Source: Paenibacillus xylanilyticus
GTDB lineage: Bacteria; Bacillota; Bacilli; Paenibacillales; Paenibacillaceae
Length of the DNA stretch: 64,000 nt
Assembly (NCBI RefSeq): GCF_009664365.1
Contig: NZ_CP044310.1
Location: 6,139,501-6,203,500, forward strand
Direction: 5' to 3'
In this document: positions 14,971 to 23,034 of the stretch, in pieces
Layout: each line of letters starts with the position of its first letter
Position numbering within the stretch: position 1 is the first letter of the stretch
The notes under the pieces: generated by a model
The model's input: the letters and a program-made list of their open reading frames with translations, nothing else
What the model was told of the DNA's origin: nothing
Database searches by the model: none
Position numbers and translations under genes: made by a program

Positions 14971-16149
14971 TTATATCAGAGGAAGATCAGACGCTGGAGA
15001 AAATGGGGATAAATACGCGCGGACTTCATTCGTAATACGCTGCCCATACATAGGAACACCGTATTCTTTGGCAATTTCAGCATAGACTTGACGATATTTA
15101 TGAACCAGACGTCCCTCAATTCGGTGATGTGCCATGAATAACAAGATCTGATTCGCCGAATTGATGTATAGTGGTGCGTTCAATGTCATTTTGAGAACAT
15201 CCAGCCCGTCATCCATTCTCGGCTCTGCTTCTCGGGCTCTCCCCTGCCTCAGCAGCCACAGCCCCTCCATAACCTGGAACCGCCCGATCTCACGCAAATA
15301 TGGGGCATCCTTCAAACTCGAACGTAACATGCTCATCTGTTCTTCTACTCTTTCACCACTGCCGCCCCACAACTCAACGTACAACTCCGACAGGGATACA
15401 GGCAGCTTGAAGTTGACCAGATGGTCTGCCTCAATGACGCGATATGTCTCTAGTAGTTGTGCTTTGGCACGCCGATATTGACCAACCTCTGCATAGATCT
15501 CGACAATATTCAAGATACGGAGCTCCCGAAGCTGATCCGCAGACAGCGCGGGTGAATTCAATGCCCGCTCATACAGGTGCAAACTCTCCGCTGGTTCGAT
15601 TAGCGCGTGTACAAAAATCAGCAGCCAGTATAAACGCTCCTCAAAAGGGAATTCCTCGGTGGTTATCAGCCATTCCAGATTCCCCTGGATAAAATGGATA
15701 TACAGCTGATAGAACGAATCAACCTGGATACCCAAAGCATCCTGCTGATTGAACAAGGTTAACATCGATTTCCCCTGTCCAAACAAATGATATTTGCGGA
15801 ACAATCCATGGATCACTTCCCGCATCTCCAGATCGTGTTCGGAAGGGTTGGCGGGCAGCGCTGCCATATTCGTCCTTATGGTTAGTCTGTAACCGTAGCC
15901 CCGCACCGTATCGAGCGAAACTTCTTCCCAATGCTTCAGCTTCTTGCGCAGCCGGTACACATGGTCATCCACGGTTCGTTCAACCGGGTACTCCAGCGGC
16001 CATACGCTGTCCAGCAGCTGGCTGCGAGTAAATGCCTTTTCCTTGTTTTCATATAGAAAATGAAAAAGCGCGAATTCCTTCGCGAGCAGCTGGATGGAAT
16101 CCGTGCGCCGGGTTACGGTATATGTACCTTCATCAAATTGCAATGACAT
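14971..16149 (-). CDS. winged-helix transcriptional regulator with helical (TPR-like) C-terminus
   Basis: 392 residues. Residues 1-95 are an OmpR/PhoB-type DNA-binding domain: LAKEFALFHFLYENKEKAFT, LLDSVWPLEYPVERTVDDHV, RLRKKLKHW and VRGYGYRLT. There is no receiver domain; instead ~290 helical residues follow, like the SARP/BTAD-type architecture in which a helical repeat senses a signal. ATG 16149 follows GGGGGAG. Probably regulates itself and the MFS exporter just downstream. Confidence 0.85.
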   Translation of the reverse strand: MSLQFDEGTYTVTRRTDSIQLLAKEFALFHFLYENKEKAFTRSQLLDSVWPLEYPVERTVDDHVYRLRKKLKHWEEVSLDTVRGYGYRLTIRTNMAALPANPSEHDLEMREVIHGLFRKYHLFGQGKSMLTLFNQQDALGIQVDSFYQLYIHFIQGNLEWLITTEEFPFEERLYWLLIFVHALIEPAESLHLYERALNSPALSADQLRELRILNIVEIYAEVGQYRRAKAQLLETYRVIEADHLVNFKLPVSLSELYVELWGGSGERVEEQMSMLRSSLKDAPYLREIGRFQVMEGLWLLRQGRAREAEPRMDDGLDVLKMTLNAPLYINSANQILLFMAHHRIEGRLVHKYRQVYAEIAKEYGVPMYGQRITNEVRAYLSPFSPASDLPLI

Positions 16150-16251
16150 GCCTGCTCCCCCTGTATATGCTTGCTTATCCCTTGTTTGGGTTCATCCATA
16201 ATGTGATTACACTAAACCTGGTATTCGTTCATGTAGAAAACAACATACCAC

Positions 16252-16286
16252 AAAAAACCTTTTGCGGGTACGCAAAAGGTTTTTTG
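16252..16286. terminator. terminator of the TrpXYZ-like ABC operon
   Basis: AAAAAACCTTTTGCG and CGCAAAAGGTTTTTT form a 15-bp perfect stem around a GGTA loop, with T-runs in both directions. It lies 27 bases past the stop of the ATPase gene. Confidence 0.9.
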
Positions 16287-16313
16287 TATAATACGCCCAG
16301 CGTATGGACTGGC

Positions 16314-17108
16314 TTAGCCAAGTACCACGCGGTCGTCTGCCATCTTTTTGCCGCTGATGCGCTCGAATTCGCCCAGCAGCTCAGGTACGGTCAATGTGCG
16401 CTTGCGCTCTTCACTGACGTCCAGAATGATTCTGCCCTTATCCATCATGATCAGACGGTTACCGAGACGAATCGCCTGCTCCATATTGTGAGTTACCATC
16501 AGGGTCGTTAGTTTCATCTCACGGACCAGCGTTTCGGTCAGCTCGGTAATCAATTCGGCACGTGAAGGGTCAAGTGCCGCCGTATGTTCATCAAGCAGCA
16601 GAATCTGCGGCTGGGTAAAGGTTGCCATCAGAAGGCTGAGTGCCTGGCGCTCCCCGCCAGAGAGAAGACCCACTTTGGCATTGGGCCGCTTATCGAGTCC
16701 AATCCCCAGCTTCTGCAGCTGGGCGTTGAAGATCTCCCGTCTTGCCCGGGTAACCCCGAAGCCAAGGCCACGTCCTTTACCGCGTTTATACGCCATCGCC
16801 ATATTTTCCTCAATAGACATATGCGGAGCCGTTCCTGCCATCGGATCCTGGAACACCCGGCCGATCCAGCTGCTGCGCTTATGCTCAGGCAGGTTTTTGA
16901 TGGACCGGTCATTAATCAGCACATCACCCATATCCGGCTTCATTACACCAGATATGATATTCATCAACGTCGATTTTCCCGCACCATTACTGCCGATGAC
17001 CGTTACAAAATCCCCCGGATTCATCGTCAGATTCACGCCAACCAGTGCTGTCTTCTCGTCTGTCGTTCCCGGATTAAACAGCTTCGTCACATGTGAAATC
17101 TCCAGCAT
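16314..17108 (-). CDS. ABC transporter ATP-binding protein (TrpXYZ-like importer)
   Basis: 264 residues. Walker A GSNGAGKST (39-47), signature LLSGGERQALSL, Walker B ILLLDEHTAALDP, and switch His in LMVTHNME. This ATPase energises the importer whose permease and binding protein are encoded directly upstream on the minus strand. ATG 17108 was chosen since GGGAGG is 9 bases away; the GTG at 17114 is too close to it. Only 2 bases separate it from the permease stop. The gene set resembles Gram-positive importers for aromatic amino acids or related compounds. Confidence 0.92.
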   Translation of the reverse strand: MLEISHVTKLFNPGTTDEKTALVGVNLTMNPGDFVTVIGSNGAGKSTLMNIISGVMKPDMGDVLINDRSIKNLPEHKRSSWIGRVFQDPMAGTAPHMSIEENMAMAYKRGKGRGLGFGVTRARREIFNAQLQKLGIGLDKRPNAKVGLLSGGERQALSLLMATFTQPQILLLDEHTAALDPSRAELITELTETLVREMKLTTLMVTHNMEQAIRLGNRLIMMDKGRIILDVSEERKRTLTVPELLGEFERISGKKMADDRVVLG

Positions 17109-17110
17109 GA

Positions 17111-18031
17111 TCACATGCCTCCCTTCGCTTGTTGGCCCGTGGATCGCATGAGCTCTTCCGTTCGTTTGCGAGCAAGGCTCTTCTGCTTCATCGAACGCTG
17201 CATGGTTGGGAAGACAAGAGCAATAATGACGATTACCGCGGTAATCAGCTTCAGATCAGAGGTATCGAACCATTCGACCTGAAGTGCAAGCGCAACGACA
17301 ATCCGGTAAATAATCGAACCGACCACAGCTGCGAGCGTTGCCCAGAATACCGTTCTTGCACCCAGAATGGCTTCCCCGATAATAACGGAGGCCAATCCGA
17401 TCACGATCATACCAATCCCCATCGTAATGTCTGCGAAGCCTGATTGCTGGGCAATAAATGCCCCGGACAAGGCAACCAGTCCGTTGGACAAACTGACGCC
17501 GACGATGGTCGTTACATCGGTATTGGCACCGAAGCTGCGGATCATGCGTTTGTTGTCGCCTGTGGCGCGCAATGCCAGTCCAATATCGGTTTTCATGAAC
17601 AGGTCCAGCATGATTTTAAATACCAGCACAACAATGATGATCAGCACCATGACATGCTCACCTGAGAATGGATTGTCCATTCCCATAATAGATTTGTTCG
17701 GGGCACCGAGGATACGCATATTAATGGAATAGAGTGCAATCATCATCAGAATTCCGGATAACAATCCATTGATTTTGCCTTTGGTATGCAGCAGACCGGT
17801 ACAGGCTCCAGCTATCATTCCTCCAGCCATTGCCGCCAAACAGGCGAGCCAAGGAGAAAAGTCATTGGAGATCATAACCGCCGCGATTGCGCCTCCTGTT
17901 GTAAAACTTCCGTCTACGGTAAGATCGGGAAAATCGAGAATCCGGAACGTAATATATACACCAAGGGCCATGAGGGCATATAACAGACCGAGCTCGATTG
18001 CCCCTTCGATTGAATTCCAACTTATACTCAC
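17111..18031 (-). CDS. ABC transporter permease (branched-chain amino acid type)
   Basis: 306 residues, about 8-9 transmembrane helices. ALMALGVYITFRILDFPDLT and the LTVDGSFTTGGAIAA stretch are typical of the BPD_transp_2 permeases of TrpX-type systems, as is the conserved GLALRATGDNKRMIRSFG cytoplasmic loop. GTG 18031 is the preferred start: GGGAGGAAG lies just before it, and the longer frame upstream has no binding site. Middle gene of the three-gene importer operon. Confidence 0.9.
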   Translation of the reverse strand: MSISWNSIEGAIELGLLYALMALGVYITFRILDFPDLTVDGSFTTGGAIAAVMISNDFSPWLACLAAMAGGMIAGACTGLLHTKGKINGLLSGILMMIALYSINMRILGAPNKSIMGMDNPFSGEHVMVLIIIVVLVFKIMLDLFMKTDIGLALRATGDNKRMIRSFGANTDVTTIVGVSLSNGLVALSGAFIAQQSGFADITMGIGMIVIGLASVIIGEAILGARTVFWATLAAVVGSIIYRIVVALALQVEWFDTSDLKLITAVIVIIALVFPTMQRSMKQKSLARKRTEELMRSTGQQAKGGM

Positions 18032-18061
18032 GCTACTTCCTCCCTGTCTATCGAAAAGAAT

Positions 18062-18088
18062 GAGGCGAACCCACTGCACGTCCGCCTC
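18062..18088 (-). terminator. hairpin between binding-protein and permease genes
   Basis: GAGGCG and CGCCTC pair around a 15-base loop, with a T-rich stretch after it. In such operons a weak terminator or stabilising hairpin here keeps the binding protein more abundant than the permease. Confidence 0.4.
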
Positions 18089-18120
18089 GCATCCGTACTG
18101 CCGGTTGTTATCCGGTCAGA

Positions 18121-19176
18121 TTATTGAATAATGTTGTTATCCTGGTCCTGAACTTCCGCCTTCATTTCGTCGGTAACGGTGATGCCTTGAGCTTCAGCTG
18201 CTTTAAGATTCAGGATCAGATCAAGCTTGTCCGGAACGGTTACTTTCATATCGCCAGGCTTCGTACCATTCTTCAGAATATCCGCGGCCATTTCACCGAC
18301 TTGATATCCATGGTCATAGTATTTAAAACCTACGGTAGCAAAAGCACCTTTTTCAACCGTATCCCGGTCACTGGAGAAGAACGGAATCTTGTTGCTGTTT
18401 GCTGTCTGGATGATCGTATCCACTGCACTGACAACCGAGTTGTCGAGTGTGATGTAGAAGGCATCCACTTTGCCTACCAGAGAGTCTGTTGCCTGTTTAA
18501 CTTCAGATGTATTCGTAACTGGAGCTTTGACCAGCTTGATTCCGTGTGTTGCCAGTGCCTTTTCGGCATTGTCTGCCATGACAACGGCATTCGGTTCGCC
18601 TTCGTTAATGACCAAACCTACCGTTTTTACGTCCGTCATGTATTTCGCGATAAAATCAGCCAGCTGCACAATTGCCTCCGGATTCGTATCCGATGCACCA
18701 GTGACATTGCCGCCTGGCTTGTCCAAGTCACTAACCAGCTTGGCACCCAGCGGGTCCGTTACTGCTGCGAAGAGCAATGGCTTTTCTTTGACCTGCTGAG
18801 CCAGTGCCAGTGCAGATGGGGTAGCAATCCCGAGCACCAGGTCATTCTTTGAGTCGCCTGCGATTTTTTGGGCAATGGACAGGTTGTTGGTTGAATCACC
18901 CTGTGCATTGTTGTAGTCAATGGTCAGGTTTTTGTTTTCTTCGATTCCCGCTTCCTTCAATGCCGCAATGAATCCTTCACGTGTTGCATCCAGGGATGGA
19001 TGTTCCACAATTTGCGAGATGGCAATGCGGTAGGATTTTTCTGCAGTACCTTCGCTTGCTGGAGTACCGGATCCTTCGGATTCCGTACCCGTACCCGTGC
19101 TGCTGTTATTTCCGCAACCTGCGGCTACAATCATTGAGGCAACCATCATCAGTGACATCCAGAATTTCTTTTTCAT
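18121..19176 (-). CDS. ABC transporter substrate-binding lipoprotein (TrpX-like)
   Basis: 351 residues. N-terminal MKKKFW, a hydrophobic core and lipobox VAAGC make Cys21 the lipidated residue. The mature part (YRIAISQIVEHPSLDATREG ... LPLFAAVTDPLGAKLV-like ... FFSSDRDTVEKGAFATVGF ... DHGYQVGEMAADIL) is the two-lobed fold of PF04392 proteins, which in Gram-positives often bind tryptophan, tyrosine or similar ligands. ATG 19176 follows GAGAGGGG. It is the first gene of the operon, behind the promoter at 19357-19385 and a ~170-base leader. Confidence 0.9.
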   Translation of the reverse strand: MKKKFWMSLMMVASMIVAAGCGNNSSTGTGTESEGSGTPASEGTAEKSYRIAISQIVEHPSLDATREGFIAALKEAGIEENKNLTIDYNNAQGDSTNNLSIAQKIAGDSKNDLVLGIATPSALALAQQVKEKPLLFAAVTDPLGAKLVSDLDKPGGNVTGASDTNPEAIVQLADFIAKYMTDVKTVGLVINEGEPNAVVMADNAEKALATHGIKLVKAPVTNTSEVKQATDSLVGKVDAFYITLDNSVVSAVDTIIQTANSNKIPFFSSDRDTVEKGAFATVGFKYYDHGYQVGEMAADILKNGTKPGDMKVTVPDKLDLILNLKAAEAQGITVTDEMKAEVQDQDNNIIQ

Positions 19177-19350
19177 GTGAGAACCCCTCTCCATCTTCTA
19201 AATGTGTTGCCCATCTCTCATCCTAGTGACACGATAGGGCGGGACTAAGCGAACGCTTCAACGCATTGTTGCTTTTATCGACAAAAGCAGACAAACATAG
19301 ACATTCCTCATGCGACTGAAGTCCATGACTCGTATTGGTCATTTTGTGTT
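19177..19350 (-). promoter_or_regulatory. long 5' leader of the TrpX-like operon
   Basis: About 170 bases lie between the predicted transcription start and the ATG. It holds GCTTTT-gtcgat-AAAAGC and other short self-complementary stretches, but no riboswitch or T-box that I recognise on this strand. It may be a regulatory leader. Confidence 0.4.
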
Positions 19351-19356
19351 TCTCTA

Positions 19357-19385
19357 ATATTAAGGTGCGACTTCTTTCCCGTCAA
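19357..19385 (-). promoter_or_regulatory. sigma-A promoter of the TrpX-like operon
   Basis: TTGACG, 17 bases, TAATAT on the minus strand (-35 at 19380-19385, -10 at 19357-19362). Confidence 0.7.
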
Positions 19386-19445
19386 TGGTTGTACCGCTTC
19401 CAATTTGGTTTATTCCTTAATCGTGATAGAAAACATTACACAAAT

Positions 19446-19479
19446 TAAAAAAGCCATCCGCAATATTTCTGCCGATGGC
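19446..19479 (-). terminator. terminator after the kinase gene
   Basis: GCCATC-c/g-GCA and TGC-g-GATGGC form a stem around GAAATAT, followed by six T. It ends the TetR-kinase operon. Confidence 0.85.
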
Positions 19480-19503
19480 GCCTTTATCATATATAAATTT
19501 TGC

Positions 19504-20358
19504 CTAACAAATGTGGAGCCTTCTTCTAATCTCGTTGATAAGCAAACGCTTTTCCTCTTCGGAGATCCCATCCGCAACCAGCTTGCGTGCCGCCACAGGA
19601 AGGATCCAAGGTTCAACATCTGCATAACGGATGCCAGATAACCTCTCGTACTCTTCCATAAACAAGTTAATGCAGGTTTCCCTTGTAGCATCGAGAAGAA
19701 CAGTGGCTTCACTCGGCAAATGTGGGGGTAAGATCGCATATCGGATCATAATTACATATTCAGCCAAATCAGCTTCCGGATTTCCTGTAGAAGCATTGTT
19801 CCAGTCAATCATGACTGCGTCGTTATCCCTAACCAGTATATTACCTGGATTTGGGTCTCCGTGACATAGCTGCTGCTTGATGGGTAAGCCATCCAGCTCG
19901 GCGATAACGGCTGCCTTCTCCGCATCTGTTAGATATTGTGCTCTATTAATATCATTCTTTATATTTTCCCGCTGACTTGGCATGTTGGCCACTGCATGAG
20001 AGTGAATCTGATGAAACAGTTTTGCCGTGATCTTGGCTTCTATATAGTCCTTCATAATATCAATGGGTTGCTGTGTGCTGGATTGCTCTATTGCTCTTTC
20101 CACAAATCTCTTTATAATGGGATCGCCATAAATCCGTTCAAATACAATACCTGACCGTCCTTCAACGACCACCAAATCATAGGGGCGCGGAACGGGAAGC
20201 CCACAGGCCCAAGCAGTTTGACAGTGGTGCAGTTCAGCCTGTATAGCAGCCGGAATGGTATTAGGCTTAGCCAATTTGATAATCTTGCTTCCATCTTCCC
20301 ATTCAAACACTTCAGCGCATCCACCTTCTCCAATTTTATTACCGATCCCCTGGACCAC
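19504..20358 (-). CDS. aminoglycoside phosphotransferase-family small-molecule kinase
   Basis: 284 residues. The N-lobe has GNKIGEGGCAEVFEW (glycine loop) and KIIKLAKP (ATP-binding Lys). The catalytic loop is CHGDPNPGN with the Brenner-type H-G-D, and VMIDWNNAS supplies the metal-binding Asp. It would transfer phosphate from ATP to a hydroxyl group of an unknown small molecule (sugar, choline-like compound or antibiotic). GTG 20358 gives a good 8-base spacing from AGGGAG; GTG 20367 is too close. It is 22 bases after the TetR gene and shares its promoter, so the kinase is likely induced by the TetR ligand. Confidence 0.85.
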   Translation of the reverse strand: MVQGIGNKIGEGGCAEVFEWEDGSKIIKLAKPNTIPAAIQAELHHCQTAWACGLPVPRPYDLVVVEGRSGIVFERIYGDPIIKRFVERAIEQSSTQQPIDIMKDYIEAKITAKLFHQIHSHAVANMPSQRENIKNDINRAQYLTDAEKAAVIAELDGLPIKQQLCHGDPNPGNILVRDNDAVMIDWNNASTGNPEADLAEYVIMIRYAILPPHLPSEATVLLDATRETCINLFMEEYERLSGIRYADVEPWILPVAARKLVADGISEEEKRLLINEIRRRLHIC

Positions 20359-20380
20359 TTTGCACACTCCCTATTCGGAT

Positions 20381-20953
20381 TTAATAAGTGAGACCTTCTT
20401 TATGCAGTAACATCTCATACATTTCCCGGATCATCTCGATGGCTTCATCCATGTCCAGCTCTAGGGTGTGAGAGTTCAGTAACGTTCCAATGCCGATTAA
20501 ATAAATTGTAAGTTTTAGGAAAATACGCTTGAGTTGCTCGTAGGAAATATCCTGCAATCGCTTGCTGTATCTCATATAAGATGTGGTTAGTTCTTCACCC
20601 AGAAACTGATCGGTATGTGGATTGTATTGCCGATAACCTGATAAATACAAAGCTCTAAACAGCTGTTTCTCGTTTTGAGCGAAATACAGAAAACCGATGG
20701 TTAGGTTCAGAGCAGGAGAATTATCACTATTCTTATAATCCATCATGCAATGGCGAGCAAATTCGGCAGCTTTGTTATACACGCTTGATTTCAGCTCTTC
20801 AATGTTGTTATAGAGGCTATAGATTGGTTGGGTAGAGCATTGAAGCGTCTGAGCGACGTTTCTCGCAGTGACCGCCTCCAATCCTTGCTCCCGCACAAGC
20901 TGAAATGCGGCAGATAATACTTTTTCCTGCGTGATCTCGGATCTTGGTGGCAT
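20381..20953 (-). CDS. TetR-family transcriptional regulator
   Basis: 190 residues. The DNA-binding domain is residues ~8-55: KVLSAAFQLVREQGLEAVTA, then RNVAQTLQCSTQPIYSLYNN (recognition helix). The C-terminal ligand domain is unassigned. ATG 20953 is preceded by GGAGGGAG; the longer frame is not needed. The tandem palindromes at 20973-21000 lie directly before the start, so autorepression is very likely, and the kinase downstream shares the transcript. Confidence 0.92.
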   Translation of the reverse strand: MPPRSEITQEKVLSAAFQLVREQGLEAVTARNVAQTLQCSTQPIYSLYNNIEELKSSVYNKAAEFARHCMMDYKNSDNSPALNLTIGFLYFAQNEKQLFRALYLSGYRQYNPHTDQFLGEELTTSYMRYSKRLQDISYEQLKRIFLKLTIYLIGIGTLLNSHTLELDMDEAIEMIREMYEMLLHKEGLTY

Positions 20954-20972
20954 TATTTCTCCCTCCATAATA

Positions 20973-21000
20973 ATAACAACTGTTATATAACGTATGTTAT
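20973..21000. promoter_or_regulatory. tandem palindromic operator of the TetR gene
   Basis: Two back-to-back 14-bp sites, ATAAC-AACT-GTTAT (20973-20986) and ATAAC-GTAT-GTTAT (20987-21000). Both arms are perfect and the junction itself reads GTTATATAAC, also a perfect palindrome. TetR dimers commonly bind such sites, here as a pair on adjacent turns. Confidence 0.75.
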
Positions 21001-21141
21001 TATCGTGAGTTCGATGTGTCAAGCGTACATGTAGGTTAATATTTCTCCTAAATAAAATCAACTGATAAAACCTAACCGGATGTTAAGTGAATTATAAAGT
21101 GTATTCAATCATCATAGTAACGTTTTTACGTCTTATCTAAC

Positions 21142-21179
21142 AAAAAAGGAGACTGCTTCGAATGATCGAAACAATCTCC
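21142..21179 (-). terminator. terminator after the SufR-like regulator gene
   Basis: GGAGATTGTTTCGA and TCGAAGCAGTCTCC pair along 14 bp (two G-U wobbles) around TCAT, followed by six T. Confidence 0.9.
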
Positions 21180-21188
21180 ATACGTTCA

Positions 21189-21809
21189 TCAATTTCCCGC
21201 GGCTTCGCGAATCTGGTATGTGCATTTTTTGCCGCCTTCAGCATAGCATTCCGTGCGCTCGACATCTGCCTGCAGCAAGGAACGGAAAAGATCCAATTCA
21301 CAGCGGCAAGCCTGACGATATACGCTCGCTACCTGTACAATCGGGCAGTTCAGCTCAGTCAGCACATAAGAACCGTCTTCTTCTCTCGACGCGTCAGCCA
21401 TGTAGCCATTAGCATTCTGTATTCGTGCCAATTCCTCCACACGCCCGGCCAGATCCTGGCCCTCCATCTGTGGCAATTTGCTCCGAAGCAGCTTGTCGCG
21501 CCGGCTCTCGAACAACGTGTCTACAATGCCTTCACCGGCAGACTCCGTCAGTTCTTCCAGCAATTCAAGCGTAAGCGATGGATAGGATTTTGGAAAAAAA
21601 CCATCTCCGCGTGCGGTCAAATGGTACACCGAAGATGGACGTCCAGCGGTGGCCCGAGCCTCCCGGACTTCAATTAGTCCATCCTGCTCCAGTGCCGTCA
21701 GGTGACGGCGAATCGCCATGCCGGTCAGTTCAAGTTCGGCCGTCATTTCTCTTGCGGTCATCGTGCCCTGCCGCTTCAGCATGAACAAAATCCGTTCACG
21801 CGTCGTCAT
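21189..21809 (-). CDS. SufR-like winged-helix regulator with C-terminal cysteine cluster
   Basis: 206 residues from ATG 21809; GTG 21836 is a possible longer start because the Shine-Dalgarno before ATG is weak. Residues 1-65 are a winged helix (GTMTAREMTAELELTGMAIR, RHLTALEQDGLIEVR, GRPSSVYHLT). Cys155, Cys168, Cys170, Cys188 and Cys196 lie in the last 50 residues, in the position where SufR-type repressors hold an Fe-S cluster. It follows the trhO gene by 12-39 bases in the same transcript. Cluster binding is inferred, not shown. Confidence 0.82.
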   Translation of the reverse strand: MTTRERILFMLKRQGTMTAREMTAELELTGMAIRRHLTALEQDGLIEVREARATAGRPSSVYHLTARGDGFFPKSYPSLTLELLEELTESAGEGIVDTLFESRRDKLLRSKLPQMEGQDLAGRVEELARIQNANGYMADASREEDGSYVLTELNCPIVQVASVYRQACRCELDLFRSLLQADVERTECYAEGGKKCTYQIREAAGN

Positions 21810-21848
21810 TTCGTCTTCACGCTTCACGTGCAGCACCTGCTCTCCTGC

Positions 21849-22736
21849 TTATGCGTGTACCGGTGCTGCCTCCCGGCAGGCATCCGAGCAAAAGCGGTTA
21901 TGCGTCTCTTCGCAATCCTCACAGCACACATGCTGCAGGTTGCAGGTTGGACAATTAATATATCGGTCATGTGTCGTTCCACAGTGATAACAGCTGGCAA
22001 TAACAATATCCTCATCTGTCCGGTTAATCGGTACGGAGATCCGTTCGTCGAATACGTAGCACTTACCATCGAACAGACGACCTTGTACCTCAGGGTCCTT
22101 ACCGTAGGTTACGATGCCACCTTCCAGCTGCGCCACGTCCTGGAATCCCTCTTTGATCATGAAACCGGTCAGCTTCTCGCAGCGAATGCCGCCAGTACAG
22201 TAGGTAATGATCTTTTTGTCCTTCATGTCGCCCAGGTTCTCCCGGATCCACTCCGGAAACTCGCGGAACGACTCGACGTCCGGACGAATGGCTCCGCGGA
22301 AATGACCAATTTCGTATTCGTAGTCATTGCGGCCATCGATGACGATAACGTCATCACGCTGCAAATGCTCGTGGAACTCTTTTGGCGAGAGGCGTTTGCC
22401 GCTAGTAACGTTCGGGTCCAGATCTTCGTCCACGCGGAAGGTTACGAGCTCCGCTTTGTGACGAACAAATATTTTTTTGAACGCATGCTCTTCCACGTCA
22501 TCAATCTTGAACACCATATCGCTGAACAGCGGATTGGCATGCATGTCCTTCATGTATTGCTCCGTCTGCTCCGGCGTACCGGATACCGTACCATTAATAC
22601 CTTCCGATGCAATCAGAATACGGCCTTTTACACCCAGGTCCTTGCAGTATTGCAGATGTTCTTGAGTAAATGTCTCGGGGTCTTCAATCTTCACGAACTT
22701 ATAATATAAAAGCACGCGGTACGCGCTGTTACACAT
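21849..22736 (-). CDS. trhO: tRNA uridine(34) hydroxylase (rhodanese-fold)
   Basis: 295 residues. An N-terminal ferredoxin-like part (YRVLLYYKFVKIEDPETFTQ; RILIASEGINGTVSG) is followed by the rhodanese domain with the active-site loop TYCTGGIRCEK (Cys nucleophile). A Cys-rich C-terminal tail (CYHCG, CPTC, CCEDC, CSDAC) could bind Zn. TrhO hydroxylates U34 to ho5U in tRNA anticodons using oxygen, upstream of mo5U formation in Gram-positives. ATG 22736 follows AGGTG; GTG 22745 is the longer alternative. It shares a transcript with the cysteine-rich regulator gene just downstream. Confidence 0.93.
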   Translation of the reverse strand: MCNSAYRVLLYYKFVKIEDPETFTQEHLQYCKDLGVKGRILIASEGINGTVSGTPEQTEQYMKDMHANPLFSDMVFKIDDVEEHAFKKIFVRHKAELVTFRVDEDLDPNVTSGKRLSPKEFHEHLQRDDVIVIDGRNDYEYEIGHFRGAIRPDVESFREFPEWIRENLGDMKDKKIITYCTGGIRCEKLTGFMIKEGFQDVAQLEGGIVTYGKDPEVQGRLFDGKCYVFDERISVPINRTDEDIVIASCYHCGTTHDRYINCPTCNLQHVCCEDCEETHNRFCSDACREAAPVHA

Positions 22737-22991
22737 GTGTATCACCTGTTCCTATTCCATGTTGATATTGGCCGGATCATCCGACAAGCCTACAACGTTG
22801 CAACCTTGCTCATTAAAAAGAAAATAAACAGCCGCCCGAAACATCGTCTCGAACTGCTGCCCAACATACGACTTTTATTCCTGCACTCTAGTTTATCGGA
22901 ATCGGAAGGGCTTAGTCAATATAAATGTATAGAAAGGGATGAAAGTTATGGAACATTTCAACCATAATTGAGGTGTCTCTGGAAGATATAA

Positions 22992-23024
22992 GAAAAGCCT
23001 GAATCCCACTGGGGAACAGGCTCT
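22992..23024 (-). terminator. terminator after the beta-propeller lipoprotein gene
   Basis: AGCCTGtTCCCC and GGGATtCAGGCT pair around a short loop, followed by TTTTCTT on the minus strand. The rest of the 290-base gap up to trhO holds no gene that I can see. Confidence 0.75.
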
Positions 23025-23034
23025 TTGGATTTAG

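Noticed and set aside
19389..19402. GGTTGTACCGCTTCC-like stretch resembling a T-box core.
   Set aside because: It is on the + strand, while the genes that could use it are on the minus strand, and no specifier or stem I is visible.
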